Assembly (NCBI RefSeq): GCF_006539185.1
Contig: NZ_BJMN01000042.1
Location: 33,568 to 97,567, forward strand
Direction of reading: 5' to 3'
Length of the DNA stretch: 64,000 nucleotides
DNA from: Streptomyces gardneri
GTDB lineage: Bacteria; Actinomycetota; Actinomycetes; Streptomycetales; Streptomycetaceae
Position numbers and translations under genes: made by a program. Numbering within the stretch: position 1 is the stretch's first letter; every line of letters begins with the position of its first letter. Positions 50,101-59,111 of the stretch are shown one piece after another. The notes under the pieces are model-generated. The model searched no databases. It was given only the letters and a program-made list of their open reading frames with translations, and was not told the DNA's origin.

Positions 50101-51057
50101 ATGACGGGCACTCGCATCGCCGCGCTTGGGCATTACCAGCCCGCGAAGGTGCTCACCAACCACGACCTCGCGGAACTGGTCGACACCGACGACGCGTGGA
50201 TCACCAGCCGGGTCGGCATCCGCACCCGGCACGTCGCCGGACCGGACGAGCCCGTCGACGAGCTCGCCGCCCACGCCGCCGGCAAGGCCCTGGCCGCCGC
50301 CGGCCTCGCCCCGGACGACATCGACCTCGTCCTCGTCGCCACCTCCACCGCGATCGACCGCTCGCCCAACACGGCCGCCCGCGTCGCCGCCCGCCTCGGC
50401 ATGACCTCGCCCGCGACCATGGACCTGAACGTGGTCTGCGCGGGCTTCACCCACGCCCTGGCCACCGCCGACCACGCCGTACGGGCCGGGGGCGCCCGCC
50501 GGGTCCTGGTCATCGGCGCCGACAAGATGACCGAGGTCTGCGACTGGACGGACCGCACCACGTGCGTCCTCGTCGGCGACGGCGCGGGCGCCGCGATCGT
50601 CGAGGCCGTGGACGACGCGGCCCCGGGGGACACGCCCGGCATCGGCCCCGTCCTGTGGGGATCGGTCCCCGAGATGGGCAACGCCGTCCGGATCGAGGGC
50701 ACCCCGCCGCGCTTCGCCCAGGAGGGCCAGTCCGTCTACCGCTGGGCCACCCAGCAGCTGCCGGCGCTCGCCCGCAAGACCTGCGAGCGGTCCGGCATCG
50801 CCCCCGAGGAGCTCGCGGGCGTGGTCCTGCACCAGGCCAACCTGCGGATCATCGAGCCGCTCGCGGCGAAGATCGGCGCCGTCAACGCGATCGTCGCCCG
50901 CGACGTCATCGACTCCGGCAACACCTCCGCCGCCTCGATCCCGCTGGCACTCGCCAAGCTCGTCGAACGCGGAGAACTGCCCTCCGGCGCCCCGGTGCTG
51001 CTCTTCGGCTTCGGCGGCAACCTCTCGTACGCGGGGCAGGTCATCCGGGTTCCGTAG
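50101..51057 (+). CDS. Beta-ketoacyl-ACP synthase III (FabH-like)
   Basis: 318 residues, ATG after GAGGGGG. The Cys-His-Asn triad is C113 in NVVCAGF, H244 in LHQANLRI and N274 in DSGNTSAAS. Length and spacing fit FabH, which condenses acyl-CoA with malonyl-ACP to start fatty acid or polyketide synthesis. It stands alone, away from fabD/acpP/fabF. It could prime an unusual fatty acid or form esters like other FabH-type enzymes. Upstream 235 bp to fdhD are divergent. Confidence 0.92.
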   Translation: MTGTRIAALGHYQPAKVLTNHDLAELVDTDDAWITSRVGIRTRHVAGPDEPVDELAAHAAGKALAAAGLAPDDIDLVLVATSTAIDRSPNTAARVAARLGMTSPATMDLNVVCAGFTHALATADHAVRAGGARRVLVIGADKMTEVCDWTDRTTCVLVGDGAGAAIVEAVDDAAPGDTPGIGPVLWGSVPEMGNAVRIEGTPPRFAQEGQSVYRWATQQLPALARKTCERSGIAPEELAGVVLHQANLRIIEPLAAKIGAVNAIVARDVIDSGNTSAASIPLALAKLVERGELPSGAPVLLFGFGGNLSYAGQVIRVP

Positions 51058-51289
51058 CGCGGAACGGGCCGCGGGGCGGGGTCCCTACCGGGGCTCGGCC
51101 GGGGGTCGGCCGGGACCCTGCCGGGACGCGGTCGGGGGCCGACCCCCGCACTGCCGGTCATGCCCCGTTCGGCGGAGCCCGGTGGCGGCGCGCCGGGGGC
51201 GGACCTAGCTTCGATCGCGGTGAGGGTCTTCCAGCACCGGGCGCGGAATCGCTCCGCCTCCGCACCCTCGCGTGATCGGGAGGACCGTC

Positions 51290-51850
51290 ATGCGCGCGAT
51301 ACGTACCGCTTCCGCCGCCCTGCTCTCCGCCGCGGCCCTGGGGCTCGCGGCGGCGCCGACGGCCCTGGCGGAGGAGAACGAACCGAACATCACGTCGTTC
51401 GGGTTCTCCGTCACGCCCGCGACGATCGCCCCCGGCGGCACCGTCACCCTCACCTCCGACGGCTGCGAAGTGCCGTCCGTGACCGTGACCTCCGGCGTCT
51501 TCGACACGGTGACCCTGAGCGAGGGCCGCTCGGGCACCGCCACGATCGACTTCGACGCCAAGGCCGGCGCCCGCTACGACATCACCTTCGACTGCAAGGG
51601 CGAGCGTGGCACCGCGAGCCTCACCATCGCCCCGCACACCGGCCCGGACCACGACAAGGGCGACGTCACAGGACCCGACACGTCCCCCGGCGCCCACAAG
51701 GGCGTGAAGGCCGGGTTCGGTTCCGAGGCCGGTGCCGCCGACGAAGGACTCGGCGTCACAGAACTCGTCACGGGTGTCGTGCTGATCGCCGGAGCGCTCG
51801 GCGCGGCCGTGGTCCTGACCCGCCGCCGCGGCGCCGGCGGCAGCCTCTGA
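51290..51850 (+). CDS. Secreted, C-terminally anchored hypothetical protein
   Basis: 186 residues, ATG after GGGAGG. Residues 1-27 are a Sec signal (AIRTASAALLSAAALGLAAAPTALA). The mature part starts with EENEPNITSFGFSVTPATIAPGGTVTLTSDGCEVPSVTVTSG, a beta-rich domain like those in many Streptomyces surface proteins, with two cysteines. Near the end is one membrane helix (about 155-178) and an RRRGAGGSL tail. No LPxTG-type motif is visible although a class F sortase gene follows 123 bp on. The pair recurs in Streptomyces and probably works together. Confidence 0.8.
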   Translation: MRAIRTASAALLSAAALGLAAAPTALAEENEPNITSFGFSVTPATIAPGGTVTLTSDGCEVPSVTVTSGVFDTVTLSEGRSGTATIDFDAKAGARYDITFDCKGERGTASLTIAPHTGPDHDKGDVTGPDTSPGAHKGVKAGFGSEAGAADEGLGVTELVTGVVLIAGALGAAVVLTRRRGAGGSL

Positions 51851-51973
51851 CGGCAGTCGGTACCAGGGGGCCCGAGACTGCCCCTCCGCCCCGGTGTGAC
51901 GAGGACCGGGGCGGAGGGGCGCCAACACACCCACGCGGGACGGCAGGGACGGCCGGAACGGAGGAGCGCGGCG

Positions 51974-52630
51974 GTGCAGGGGTCGAACGGAACGGGGACG
52001 CGCGGCGCCTGGGGCGTCGTCGCCGTCGTCCTCCTGGTCGGCGTGCACCTCGTGCGCGGCGGCGCGGAGGAGCTCGGCGCCGAAGGCCCTCCGCAGCCCC
52101 TCGCCGTCGCCGCGCCCGACGGGACCAGGGCCGCCGGCGCGTGGCCCGCCCCCGACTCCGTAACGGAACCGCTGCCCGCCTCACCGCCCGTCCGGGTCCG
52201 GGTCCCGGCGGTCCGGGTCGACGCGCCCGTCACGGAGGTCGGCCTCGACGCGGACGGCTGGATCGAGGCCCCGCCACCCGAGGACGACCACCTCACGGGC
52301 TGGTTCACCGGCGCGGTCACCCCCGGCGAACGCGGCACCGCCGTCGTCGTCGGCCATGTCGACACCCCGAGCGGCCGGGCCGTCTTCTACGACCTCGGCG
52401 CCCTCACCAAGGGCCGCCGCGTGGAGATCGTCCGCCGCGACGGACGGACCGCGGTCTTCGCCGTGTACGGGGTCGAGGTCGTCCCCAAGGAAGGCTTCCC
52501 CGCCGAACGGGTCTACGGCGACTCCGGCCACCCCGAACTGCGGCTCATCACCTGCGGCGGCACCTTCACCCAGGAGACCGGCTACGAGGGCAACGTGGTG
52601 GTCTCGGCCCGCCTCGTCGAGGTCCGCTGA
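51974..52630 (+). CDS. Class F sortase
   Basis: 218 residues. The GTG at 51974 follows GGAGGAGCGC. Residues about 12-27 form an N-terminal membrane anchor. The transpeptidase domain has H128 in VVVGHVDTPSG, C194 in LITCGG and R213 near the end, a complete sortase triad, and the compact sequence of class F. It would cleave a sorting signal on secreted proteins and attach them to the cell wall. Its partner is most likely the preceding anchored protein, but its sorting signal is not obvious. Confidence 0.87.
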   Translation: MQGSNGTGTRGAWGVVAVVLLVGVHLVRGGAEELGAEGPPQPLAVAAPDGTRAAGAWPAPDSVTEPLPASPPVRVRVPAVRVDAPVTEVGLDADGWIEAPPPEDDHLTGWFTGAVTPGERGTAVVVGHVDTPSGRAVFYDLGALTKGRRVEIVRRDGRTAVFAVYGVEVVPKEGFPAERVYGDSGHPELRLITCGGTFTQETGYEGNVVVSARLVEVR

Positions 52631-52792
52631 CCACCGAAGCCCCACACCCTTCGTCCCACCCCACCCCTCCTTTGTCCCCATCGGAGAAAAAGTCTGCCCG
52701 GAATCCTGCGCTACTTCTTCCCACCCCGGAACCCCACTGCTACGTTCCTGCCGAAAGCCCGAAGGAGAGCGTGCGACGAGAGGGAGGGACGC

Positions 52793-53983
52793 GTGAGACG
52801 CATGACGGCACGACCCGCCAACAAGCACCAGGCGCGACTCCTCCGCCTGCTGCGCGACGGAGGCCCCAACTCCCGCGCACAGCTGGGCGATCAGATCGAC
52901 CTCTCCCGCTCCAAGCTCGCCGTCGAGGTCGACCGCCTCCTGGAGACCGGACTCGTCGTCGCCGACGGCCTCGCCGCCTCCCGGGGCGGCCGCCGCTCCC
53001 ACAACATCCGGCTCGCACCCGAACTCCGCTTCCTCGGCATCGACATCGGCGCCACCTCCATCGATGTCGCCGTCACCAACGCCGAGTTGGAGGTGCTCGG
53101 ACACCTCAACCACCCCATGGACGTCCGCGAAGGACCCGTCGCCGTCTTCGAACAAGCCCTGTCGATGGCGGCGAAGCTCCGCGACACAGGCATCGCCGAA
53201 GGCTTCGACGGCGCCGGGATCGGCGTCCCCGGACCCGTCCGCTTCCCCGAAGGCGTCCCGGTCGCCCCGCCGATCATGCCCGGCTGGGACGGCTTTCCCG
53301 TCAGGGAAGCCCTCAGCCAGGAACTCGGCTGCCCCGTCATGGTCGACAACGACGTGAACCTCATGGCCATGGGCGAGCAGCACGCGGGCGTCGCCCGCTC
53401 CGTCGGCGACTTCCTCTGCATCAAGATCGGCACCGGCATCGGCTGCGGCATCGTCGTCGGCGGCGAGGTCTACCGCGGCACGACAGGCAGCGCCGGCGAC
53501 ATCGGCCACATCCAGGTCGACCCCGACGGCCGCCCCTGCGCCTGCGGCAACACAGGCTGCCTGGAAGCCCACTTCAGTGGCGCCGCCCTGGCCCGCGACG
53601 CCGAGGACGCGGCGCGCGGCGGCAGGTCGGAGGAGCTGGCGGCCCGCCTCGCGGCGGCCGGCCGACTCACCGCCGTCGACGTCGCCGCGGCCGCCGCCGC
53701 GGGCGACCCCACCTCACTCGCCCTCATCCGCGAGGGCGGCCAACGCGTCGGGCAGGTCATCGCCGGACTCGTCAGCTTCTTCAACCCCGGTCTGGTGGTG
53801 ATCGGCGGCGGCGTCACCGGCCTCGGTCACCACCTCCTCGCCAGTGTCCGCACCCAGGTCTACCGGCAGTCCCTGCCCCTGGCCACCAACAACCTCCCCA
53901 TCGTCCTCGGAGAACTCGGCCAGACCGCCGGAGTCACCGGCGCGGCCCGCCTCATCAGCGACCACCTCTTCTCCCCGGCGTAA
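52793..53983 (+). CDS. ROK-family transcriptional regulator (sugar-responsive)
   Basis: 396 residues, GTG after GAGGGAGGG. Residues 10-75 are a winged helix (KHQARLLRLLRDGGPNSRAQLGDQIDLSRSKLAVEVDRLLETGLVV). The ROK fold begins LGIDIGATSIDVAV; DND at 185-187 is the kinase-type catalytic Asp site; H239, C249, C251 and C256 form the zinc site (GHIQVDPDGRPCACGNTGCLE). Such proteins repress sugar-use operons until a sugar binds. It is the first gene of the transport and glycoside locus below, 194 bp before the ABC ATPase. Confidence 0.9.
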   Translation: MRRMTARPANKHQARLLRLLRDGGPNSRAQLGDQIDLSRSKLAVEVDRLLETGLVVADGLAASRGGRRSHNIRLAPELRFLGIDIGATSIDVAVTNAELEVLGHLNHPMDVREGPVAVFEQALSMAAKLRDTGIAEGFDGAGIGVPGPVRFPEGVPVAPPIMPGWDGFPVREALSQELGCPVMVDNDVNLMAMGEQHAGVARSVGDFLCIKIGTGIGCGIVVGGEVYRGTTGSAGDIGHIQVDPDGRPCACGNTGCLEAHFSGAALARDAEDAARGGRSEELAARLAAAGRLTAVDVAAAAAAGDPTSLALIREGGQRVGQVIAGLVSFFNPGLVVIGGGVTGLGHHLLASVRTQVYRQSLPLATNNLPIVLGELGQTAGVTGAARLISDHLFSPA

Positions 53984-54022
53984 CCCGAGCCGTCACGAGC
54001 AGCGACGCCGCCCGGTTCGTCA

Positions 54023-54100
54023 GTGGTGTGTGGGCAGTCGTTCCGCAGGGCTGGGGGTACCTCCCAGGCGAAGCCCCGGGGGAGGGTGCCCACACACCAC
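54023..54100. terminator. Large hairpin between ROK and ABC genes
   Basis: 14-bp perfect arms GTGGTGTGTGGGCA (54023-54036) and TGCCCACACACCAC (54087-54100) enclose 50 nt with a further CTGGGGGTACCTCCCAG dyad. The element resembles an intergenic element common in Streptomyces. It may reduce read-through from the ROK gene, so the transport genes could have their own promoter. Confidence 0.6.
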
Positions 54101-54176
54101 CCACCGGCCCGCACCGTCGGGCCCACCTCAACCACCCGCTCCGGCGCCACCCGCACCCGCCGAGGGGAACTCCGCC

Positions 54177-55694
54177 ATGGCCCCAGCACAACAACCACCC
54201 CTGCTCACCATGTCCGGCATCACCAAGTCCTTCCCCGGCGTCCGCGCCCTCGACGGCGTCGACCTCGACGTCGCCCCCGGCGAGGTCCACTGCCTCCTCG
54301 GCCAGAACGGCGCCGGCAAATCCACCCTCATCAAGGTCCTCGCCGGCGCCCACCAACCCGACGCCGGCCACATCACCTGGAACGGCGAAACCGTCCGGCT
54401 CCGCACCCCCAGCGCCGCCGTCCGCCTCGGCATCGCCACCATCTACCAGGAACTCGACCTCGTCGAAGGACTCTCCGTCGCCGAGAACGTCCACCTCGGC
54501 CACGAACCCTCCACCGCCGGCTTCGTCAAGGGCCGCGCCGCCCGCACCGCCACCGCGGCCCTCCTCGCCCGGCTCGGCCACCCCGAGATCGACCCCGCCC
54601 GCCACCTCCGCGAACTCTCCGCCGCCCAGCGCCAGATCGTCTCGATGGCCCGCGCCCTCTCCCACGACGTCCGCCTCATCGTCATGGACGAACCCTCCGC
54701 CGCCCTCGACCCCGACGAGGTCGCCAACCTCTTCCGCATCGTCGCCGACCTCACCGCCGACGGGGTCGCCGTCGTCTACATCTCCCACCGCCTGGAGGAG
54801 ATCCGCCGCATCGGCGACCGCGTCACCGTCCTCAAGGACGGCCGGGCCGTCGCCCGCGGACTCCCCGCCACCACCCCCACCCGCGACGTCGTCGCCCTCA
54901 TGACCGGCCGGGACCTCCCGTACGTCTTCCCCGACCGACCCGCGCACCCACCCACCACCGCACCCGTCCTCCAGGTCCAAGGCCTCACCAGACAAGGCGA
55001 GTTCGAGGACATCGACCTGGAACTCCGCCCCGGAGAGATCGTCGGCCTCGCCGGACTCGTCGGCTCCGGCCGCTCCGAGATCCTGGAGACCGTCTACGGA
55101 GCACGCCGACCCACAGCCGGACGCGTCCTCGTCGACGGCCGGCCCCTGCGCCCCGGCAGCGTCCCCGCCGCCGTCCGCGCGGGACTCGGCCTCGCCCCCG
55201 AGGAACGCAAGGCCCAGGGCCTGCTCCTCCTCGAATCCGTCACCAGCAACGTCTCCGTCTCCACCCTCGCCCGCTTCTCCCGCGGAGGCTGGCTCGACCG
55301 CACCGCGGAACGCCAGGCGGCCCGCGCCGCCACCCGCACCCTCTCCCTCCGCCCCGACCGGCCCGAGGCCCCCGTCCGCACCCTCTCCGGCGGCAACCAG
55401 CAGAAAGCCGTCCTCGCCCGCTGGCTGCTCCGCGGCTGCCGCGTCCTCCTCCTCGACGAACCCACCCGCGGCGTCGACGTCGGCGCCCGCGCGGAGCTCT
55501 ACGCCGTCATCCGCCGCCTCGCCGACGAAGGCCTCGCCGTCCTCCTCGTCTCCAGCGAGGTCCCCGAGGTCCTCGGCCTCGCCGACCGCGTCCTGGTCCT
55601 CCGCGAAGGCCGCGTCGTCCACACGGCGCCCGCCCGCGACCTCGACGAACACCGCGTACTCGACCTCGTGATGGAAGGGAGCCCGACCGCATGA
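54177..55694 (+). CDS. Sugar ABC transporter ATPase (RbsA/MglA type, two domains)
   Basis: 505 residues, ATG after GAGGGGA. Two fused ATPase domains. Walker A GQNGAGKST at 42-50, LSAAQRQ and VMDEPSAALDPDE follow. The second domain has a degenerate GLVGSGRSEI loop, LSGGNQQK signature and LLLDEPTRGVDVGA. This is the ribose/galactose-type ATPase. Its stop overlaps the permease ATG. It powers uptake of the sugar handled by the downstream enzymes. Confidence 0.93.
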   Translation: MAPAQQPPLLTMSGITKSFPGVRALDGVDLDVAPGEVHCLLGQNGAGKSTLIKVLAGAHQPDAGHITWNGETVRLRTPSAAVRLGIATIYQELDLVEGLSVAENVHLGHEPSTAGFVKGRAARTATAALLARLGHPEIDPARHLRELSAAQRQIVSMARALSHDVRLIVMDEPSAALDPDEVANLFRIVADLTADGVAVVYISHRLEEIRRIGDRVTVLKDGRAVARGLPATTPTRDVVALMTGRDLPYVFPDRPAHPPTTAPVLQVQGLTRQGEFEDIDLELRPGEIVGLAGLVGSGRSEILETVYGARRPTAGRVLVDGRPLRPGSVPAAVRAGLGLAPEERKAQGLLLLESVTSNVSVSTLARFSRGGWLDRTAERQAARAATRTLSLRPDRPEAPVRTLSGGNQQKAVLARWLLRGCRVLLLDEPTRGVDVGARAELYAVIRRLADEGLAVLLVSSEVPEVLGLADRVLVLREGRVVHTAPARDLDEHRVLDLVMEGSPTA

Positions 55695-56692
55695 CCCTCA
55701 CCACCCCGGCCAAGGCCCCGGCCGAGGAAAGCCGTTGGAGGGCGCTCGGCGTCAGGGCCGACGTCCGCAACCTCTCCCTGCTCGGCGTCCTCGCCGTCCT
55801 GGTGACCGTCGGCGGCCTCACCCGGCCCGCCGAGTTCCTCGCCACCTCCAATCTCCAACTCGTCCTGACCCAGGCCTCCGTCATCGGCGTCGTCACCGTC
55901 GGCATGACCTTCGTCATCACCAGCGGCGGCATCGACCTGTCCGTCGGCGCGATCGTCGCCCTCGCCTCCGTCTGGGCCACCACCCTCGCCACCCAGGAGT
56001 TCGGCTTCGCCGGCATCCTCTTCACGGCCGTCATCGTCGGCGTCGGCTGCGGACTCGTGAACGGCGTCCTCATCGCCTACGGCGGCATGGTCCCCTTCAT
56101 CGCCACCCTGGCCATGCTCGCCTCGGCCCGCGGCCTCGCCCTCCAGATCACCGACGGCCGCACCCAGATCGTCACCGTCGACGCCGTCCTCGACCTCGGC
56201 GTCCCCGACGCCTACGTCCTCGGCATCCCACCGCTCGTCCTCGTCTTCGCCGCCGTCACCGCCGCCGGCTGGCTGCTGCTCAACCGCACCACCTTCGGCC
56301 GCCGCACGGTCGCCGTCGGCGGCAACCCCGAAGCCGCCCGCCTCGCCGGCATCGACGTCCGCCGCCAGCGCCTCCTCCTCTACGTGCTCTCCGGACTGTG
56401 CTGCGGCATCGCCGCGTTCCTGCTGATCGTCCTCGCCGGCTCCGGCCAGAACACCAACGGCAACCTGTACGAGCTCGACGCCATCGCCGCCGCCATCATC
56501 GGCGGCACCCTCCTCAGCGGCGGCCGCGGCACCATCGTCGGCTCCGTCCTCGGCGTCCTCGTCTTCACCACCATCACCAACATCTTCGCCCTGAACAACC
56601 TGCAGAGCGACGTCCAGCAGATCGCCAAGGGCGCCATCATCGTCGCCGCCGTCCTCGTCCAACGCCGCTCGGCCCGCGACGGCGACAGCTGA
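55691..56692 (+). CDS. Sugar ABC transporter permease (RbsC type)
   Basis: 333 residues, ATG within an ATGA overlap. About 9-10 membrane helices; characteristic segments GVVTVGMTFVITSGGIDLSVGAIVALA, AVGGNPEAARLAGIDVRR, YELDAIAAAIIGGTLLSGGRGTIVGSVLGVL. These are standard for the ribose-type permease (homodimer). It pairs with the ATPase above and the lipoprotein below. Confidence 0.93.
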   Translation: MTLTTPAKAPAEESRWRALGVRADVRNLSLLGVLAVLVTVGGLTRPAEFLATSNLQLVLTQASVIGVVTVGMTFVITSGGIDLSVGAIVALASVWATTLATQEFGFAGILFTAVIVGVGCGLVNGVLIAYGGMVPFIATLAMLASARGLALQITDGRTQIVTVDAVLDLGVPDAYVLGIPPLVLVFAAVTAAGWLLLNRTTFGRRTVAVGGNPEAARLAGIDVRRQRLLLYVLSGLCCGIAAFLLIVLAGSGQNTNGNLYELDAIAAAIIGGTLLSGGRGTIVGSVLGVLVFTTITNIFALNNLQSDVQQIAKGAIIVAAVLVQRRSARDGDS

Positions 56693-56757
56693 CACACCCT
56701 CAAAACACCGGTCAGACCACCCTGCTACACCCCGCCCTCCAGAAGGGATCCACCGCC

Positions 56758-57795
56758 ATGCCCGAAACCAGCCGCAGACACCTCCTCCTCGGCGGCGCGG
56801 CCGTCTCCGCCGGAGCACTCCTCACCGCCTGCACGAGCAACGAGCCCAAGAACCAGGCCCCCGCAGCCGGCGCCGCCCCCGGCGCCGACGACAAGCCCGG
56901 CACCCCCGTCACCATCGGCTTCGCCGGCCCCCAGGCCGACCACGGCTGGCTCAACGCCATCAACGACAACGCCCAGCAGCGCGCCAAGAAGTACTCCGAC
57001 GTCACCCTGGAGATCACCGAAGGCTCCAACGAGACCGCCGCCCAGATCGGCCAGGTCCAGACCCTCATCAACAAGAAGGTCGACGTCCTCGTCATCCTCC
57101 CCGCCGACGGCAAAGCCCTCACCCAGGTCGGCCTCCAGGCCATGAAGGCCGGCATCCCCGTCGTCAACCTCGACCGCGTCTTCGCCTCCCCGCAGGCCTA
57201 CCGCTGCTGGATCGGCGGCGACAACTACGGCATGGGCCTCAACGCCGGCCGGTTCATCGGCGAACAGCTCAAGGACAAGCCGAACGCCACCGTGATCGAA
57301 CTCGCCGGCATGGACAGCCTGGAACTCACCAAACAGCGCACCCAAGGCTTCGACGACGCCCTCAAGAACTACCCCAACATCCGCAAGGTCGCCCGCCAGG
57401 CCGCCGACTTCACCGTCGAGTCCGGCCAGGCCAAGATGGCCCAACTCCTCCAGGCACAACCCACGTTCGACGCCCTCTGGAACCACGACGACGACCAGGG
57501 AGTCGGCGCACTCCGCGCCATCGCCCAAGCCGGCCGCAAAGACTTCCTCATGGTCGGCGGCGCCGGAGCCAAATCCGCCATGGACGCCATCAAGGCCGAC
57601 GACGGCGTCCTCAAGGCCACCGTCCTCTACCCGCCGACCATGGCCGCCTCCGCCATCGACCTCGCCCGCGCCCTCGCCCAGAACAAGGGCATCGGCGGCA
57701 TGGCCGAACTGGAGATCCCCGCCTCGATCACCCTCTACTCCGCCGTCGTCACCAAGGAAAACGTCGACGAATACCTGCCCACCGGCTTCAGCTGA
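56758..57795 (+). CDS. Sugar-binding Tat lipoprotein (RbsB type)
   Basis: 345 residues, ATG after AGAAGGGA. The N-terminus SRRHLLLGGAAVSAGALLTAC shows a twin-arginine signal and lipobox with Cys25. A Pro/Ala linker leads to the type-I periplasmic-binding fold: VTIGFAGPQADHGWLNAINDNAQQRAKKY, VDVLVILPADGKALTQVGLQAMKAGIPVVNLDRVF, and IGGDNYGMGLNAGRFIGEQLKD. It should bind a monosaccharide or small glycoside outside the membrane and feed the RbsA/RbsC-like complex. Confidence 0.92.
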   Translation: MPETSRRHLLLGGAAVSAGALLTACTSNEPKNQAPAAGAAPGADDKPGTPVTIGFAGPQADHGWLNAINDNAQQRAKKYSDVTLEITEGSNETAAQIGQVQTLINKKVDVLVILPADGKALTQVGLQAMKAGIPVVNLDRVFASPQAYRCWIGGDNYGMGLNAGRFIGEQLKDKPNATVIELAGMDSLELTKQRTQGFDDALKNYPNIRKVARQAADFTVESGQAKMAQLLQAQPTFDALWNHDDDQGVGALRAIAQAGRKDFLMVGGAGAKSAMDAIKADDGVLKATVLYPPTMAASAIDLARALAQNKGIGGMAELEIPASITLYSAVVTKENVDEYLPTGFS

Positions 57796-57871
57796 CCGGC
57801 CCGACCCGCCGGACACCCCGACACACCCCGGGGGAGCAGCACCCCGCCGCACCACGAAACGGAGGAACCGT

Positions 57872-59098
57872 ATGGACACGACGGAGAGCGGGACCGCACC
57901 GCCGACGCTCGGCGTCGGCATGGTCGGCTACGCCTTCATGGGCGCCGCCCACTCGCAAGGCTGGCGCACCGCAGGCCGCGCCTTCGACCTGCCGCTGCGA
58001 CCCGTCCTCGCCGCCGTCGCCGGACGCGACCCCGACGCCGTCAGGGCCGCCGCCCGCCGCCACGGCTGGGCCGCCGCCGAGACCGACTGGCGCGCCCTGA
58101 TCACCCGCGACGACGTCCAGCTCGTCGACGTCTGCACCCCGGGCGACAGCCATGCGGAGATCGCCGTCGCCGCCCTGGAAGCCGGCAAACACGTCCTCTG
58201 CGAGAAGCCGCTCGCCAACTCCGTCGCCGAAGCCGAGGCGATGGCCTCAGCCGCCGAAGCCGCCGCCGCCCACGGCCAGATTGCCATGGTCGGCTTCAAC
58301 TACCGCCGCGTCCCCGCCCTCTCGTACGCACGACAACTCGTCGCCGACGGCCGCCTCGGCGAACTCCGGCACATCCGCGTCACCTACCTCCAGGACTGGC
58401 TCGTCGACCGCGCCTTCCCCCTGTCCTGGCGCCTGGAACGCGAACACGCGGGCTCCGGCGCCCTCGGCGACCTCGGCGCGCACGCCGTCGACCTCGCCCA
58501 ATACCTGGCGGGAGAACCACTCGTCGGCGTGTCGGCGCTCACCGAGACCTTCGTCCGCAAGAGGCCCCTCCTCGCGGGAGCCACAGCAGGCGGCCTCGCC
58601 GGGGGAGCGGGCTCGGAGACGTACGGCCAGGTCACGGTCGACGACGCCGCCCTCTTCACCGGCCGCCTCGCCTCCGGGGCACTCGCCTCCTTCGAGGCCA
58701 CCCGCATGGCGGCCGGCCGCAAGAACGCACTCCGCCTGGAACTCAACGGCGAGAACGGTTCCCTCGCCTTCGACCTCGAACGGCTCAACGAACTCTCCTT
58801 CCACGACCACACCGAGCCCGCCGTCACCGCCGGCTTCCGCCGCATCCTCGTGACCGAACCCGACCACCCGTACCTGGAGGGCTGGTGGCCACCCGGACAC
58901 GCACTCGGCTACGAGCACACCTTCGCCCACCAGGCCCGCGACCTGGTCCTCGGCATCGCGAGCGGCACCGCCCCCGCCCCCTCCTTCGCCGACGGCCTCC
59001 AGGTCCAGCGGGTCCTGGCCGCCGTGGAGGACAGCGCACGGAACAACGCCGTCTACACCCCCGTACCCACACCCCCGCCCACCCCCGCCCCCAGCTAG
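57872..59098 (+). CDS. Gfo/Idh/MocA-family oxidoreductase
   Basis: 408 residues, ATG after GGAGG. Nucleotide-binding GVGMVGYAFMGAAHSQGW, then CEKPLANS with catalytic K112, GFNYRR, and GALGDLGAHAVDLAQYL with the D200/H204 pair. The family oxidises or reduces C-OH positions of sugars, inositols and 3-keto-glycosides with NAD(P). Its place between a sugar importer and a sugar isomerase-fold protein suggests 3-hydroxyl oxidation (or 3-keto reduction) of an imported sugar. A Pro-rich tail ends the protein. Confidence 0.93.
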   Translation: MDTTESGTAPPTLGVGMVGYAFMGAAHSQGWRTAGRAFDLPLRPVLAAVAGRDPDAVRAAARRHGWAAAETDWRALITRDDVQLVDVCTPGDSHAEIAVAALEAGKHVLCEKPLANSVAEAEAMASAAEAAAAHGQIAMVGFNYRRVPALSYARQLVADGRLGELRHIRVTYLQDWLVDRAFPLSWRLEREHAGSGALGDLGAHAVDLAQYLAGEPLVGVSALTETFVRKRPLLAGATAGGLAGGAGSETYGQVTVDDAALFTGRLASGALASFEATRMAAGRKNALRLELNGENGSLAFDLERLNELSFHDHTEPAVTAGFRRILVTEPDHPYLEGWWPPGHALGYEHTFAHQARDLVLGIASGTAPAPSFADGLQVQRVLAAVEDSARNNAVYTPVPTPPPTPAPS

Positions 59099-59111
59099 GA
59101 GGTACCCGACC

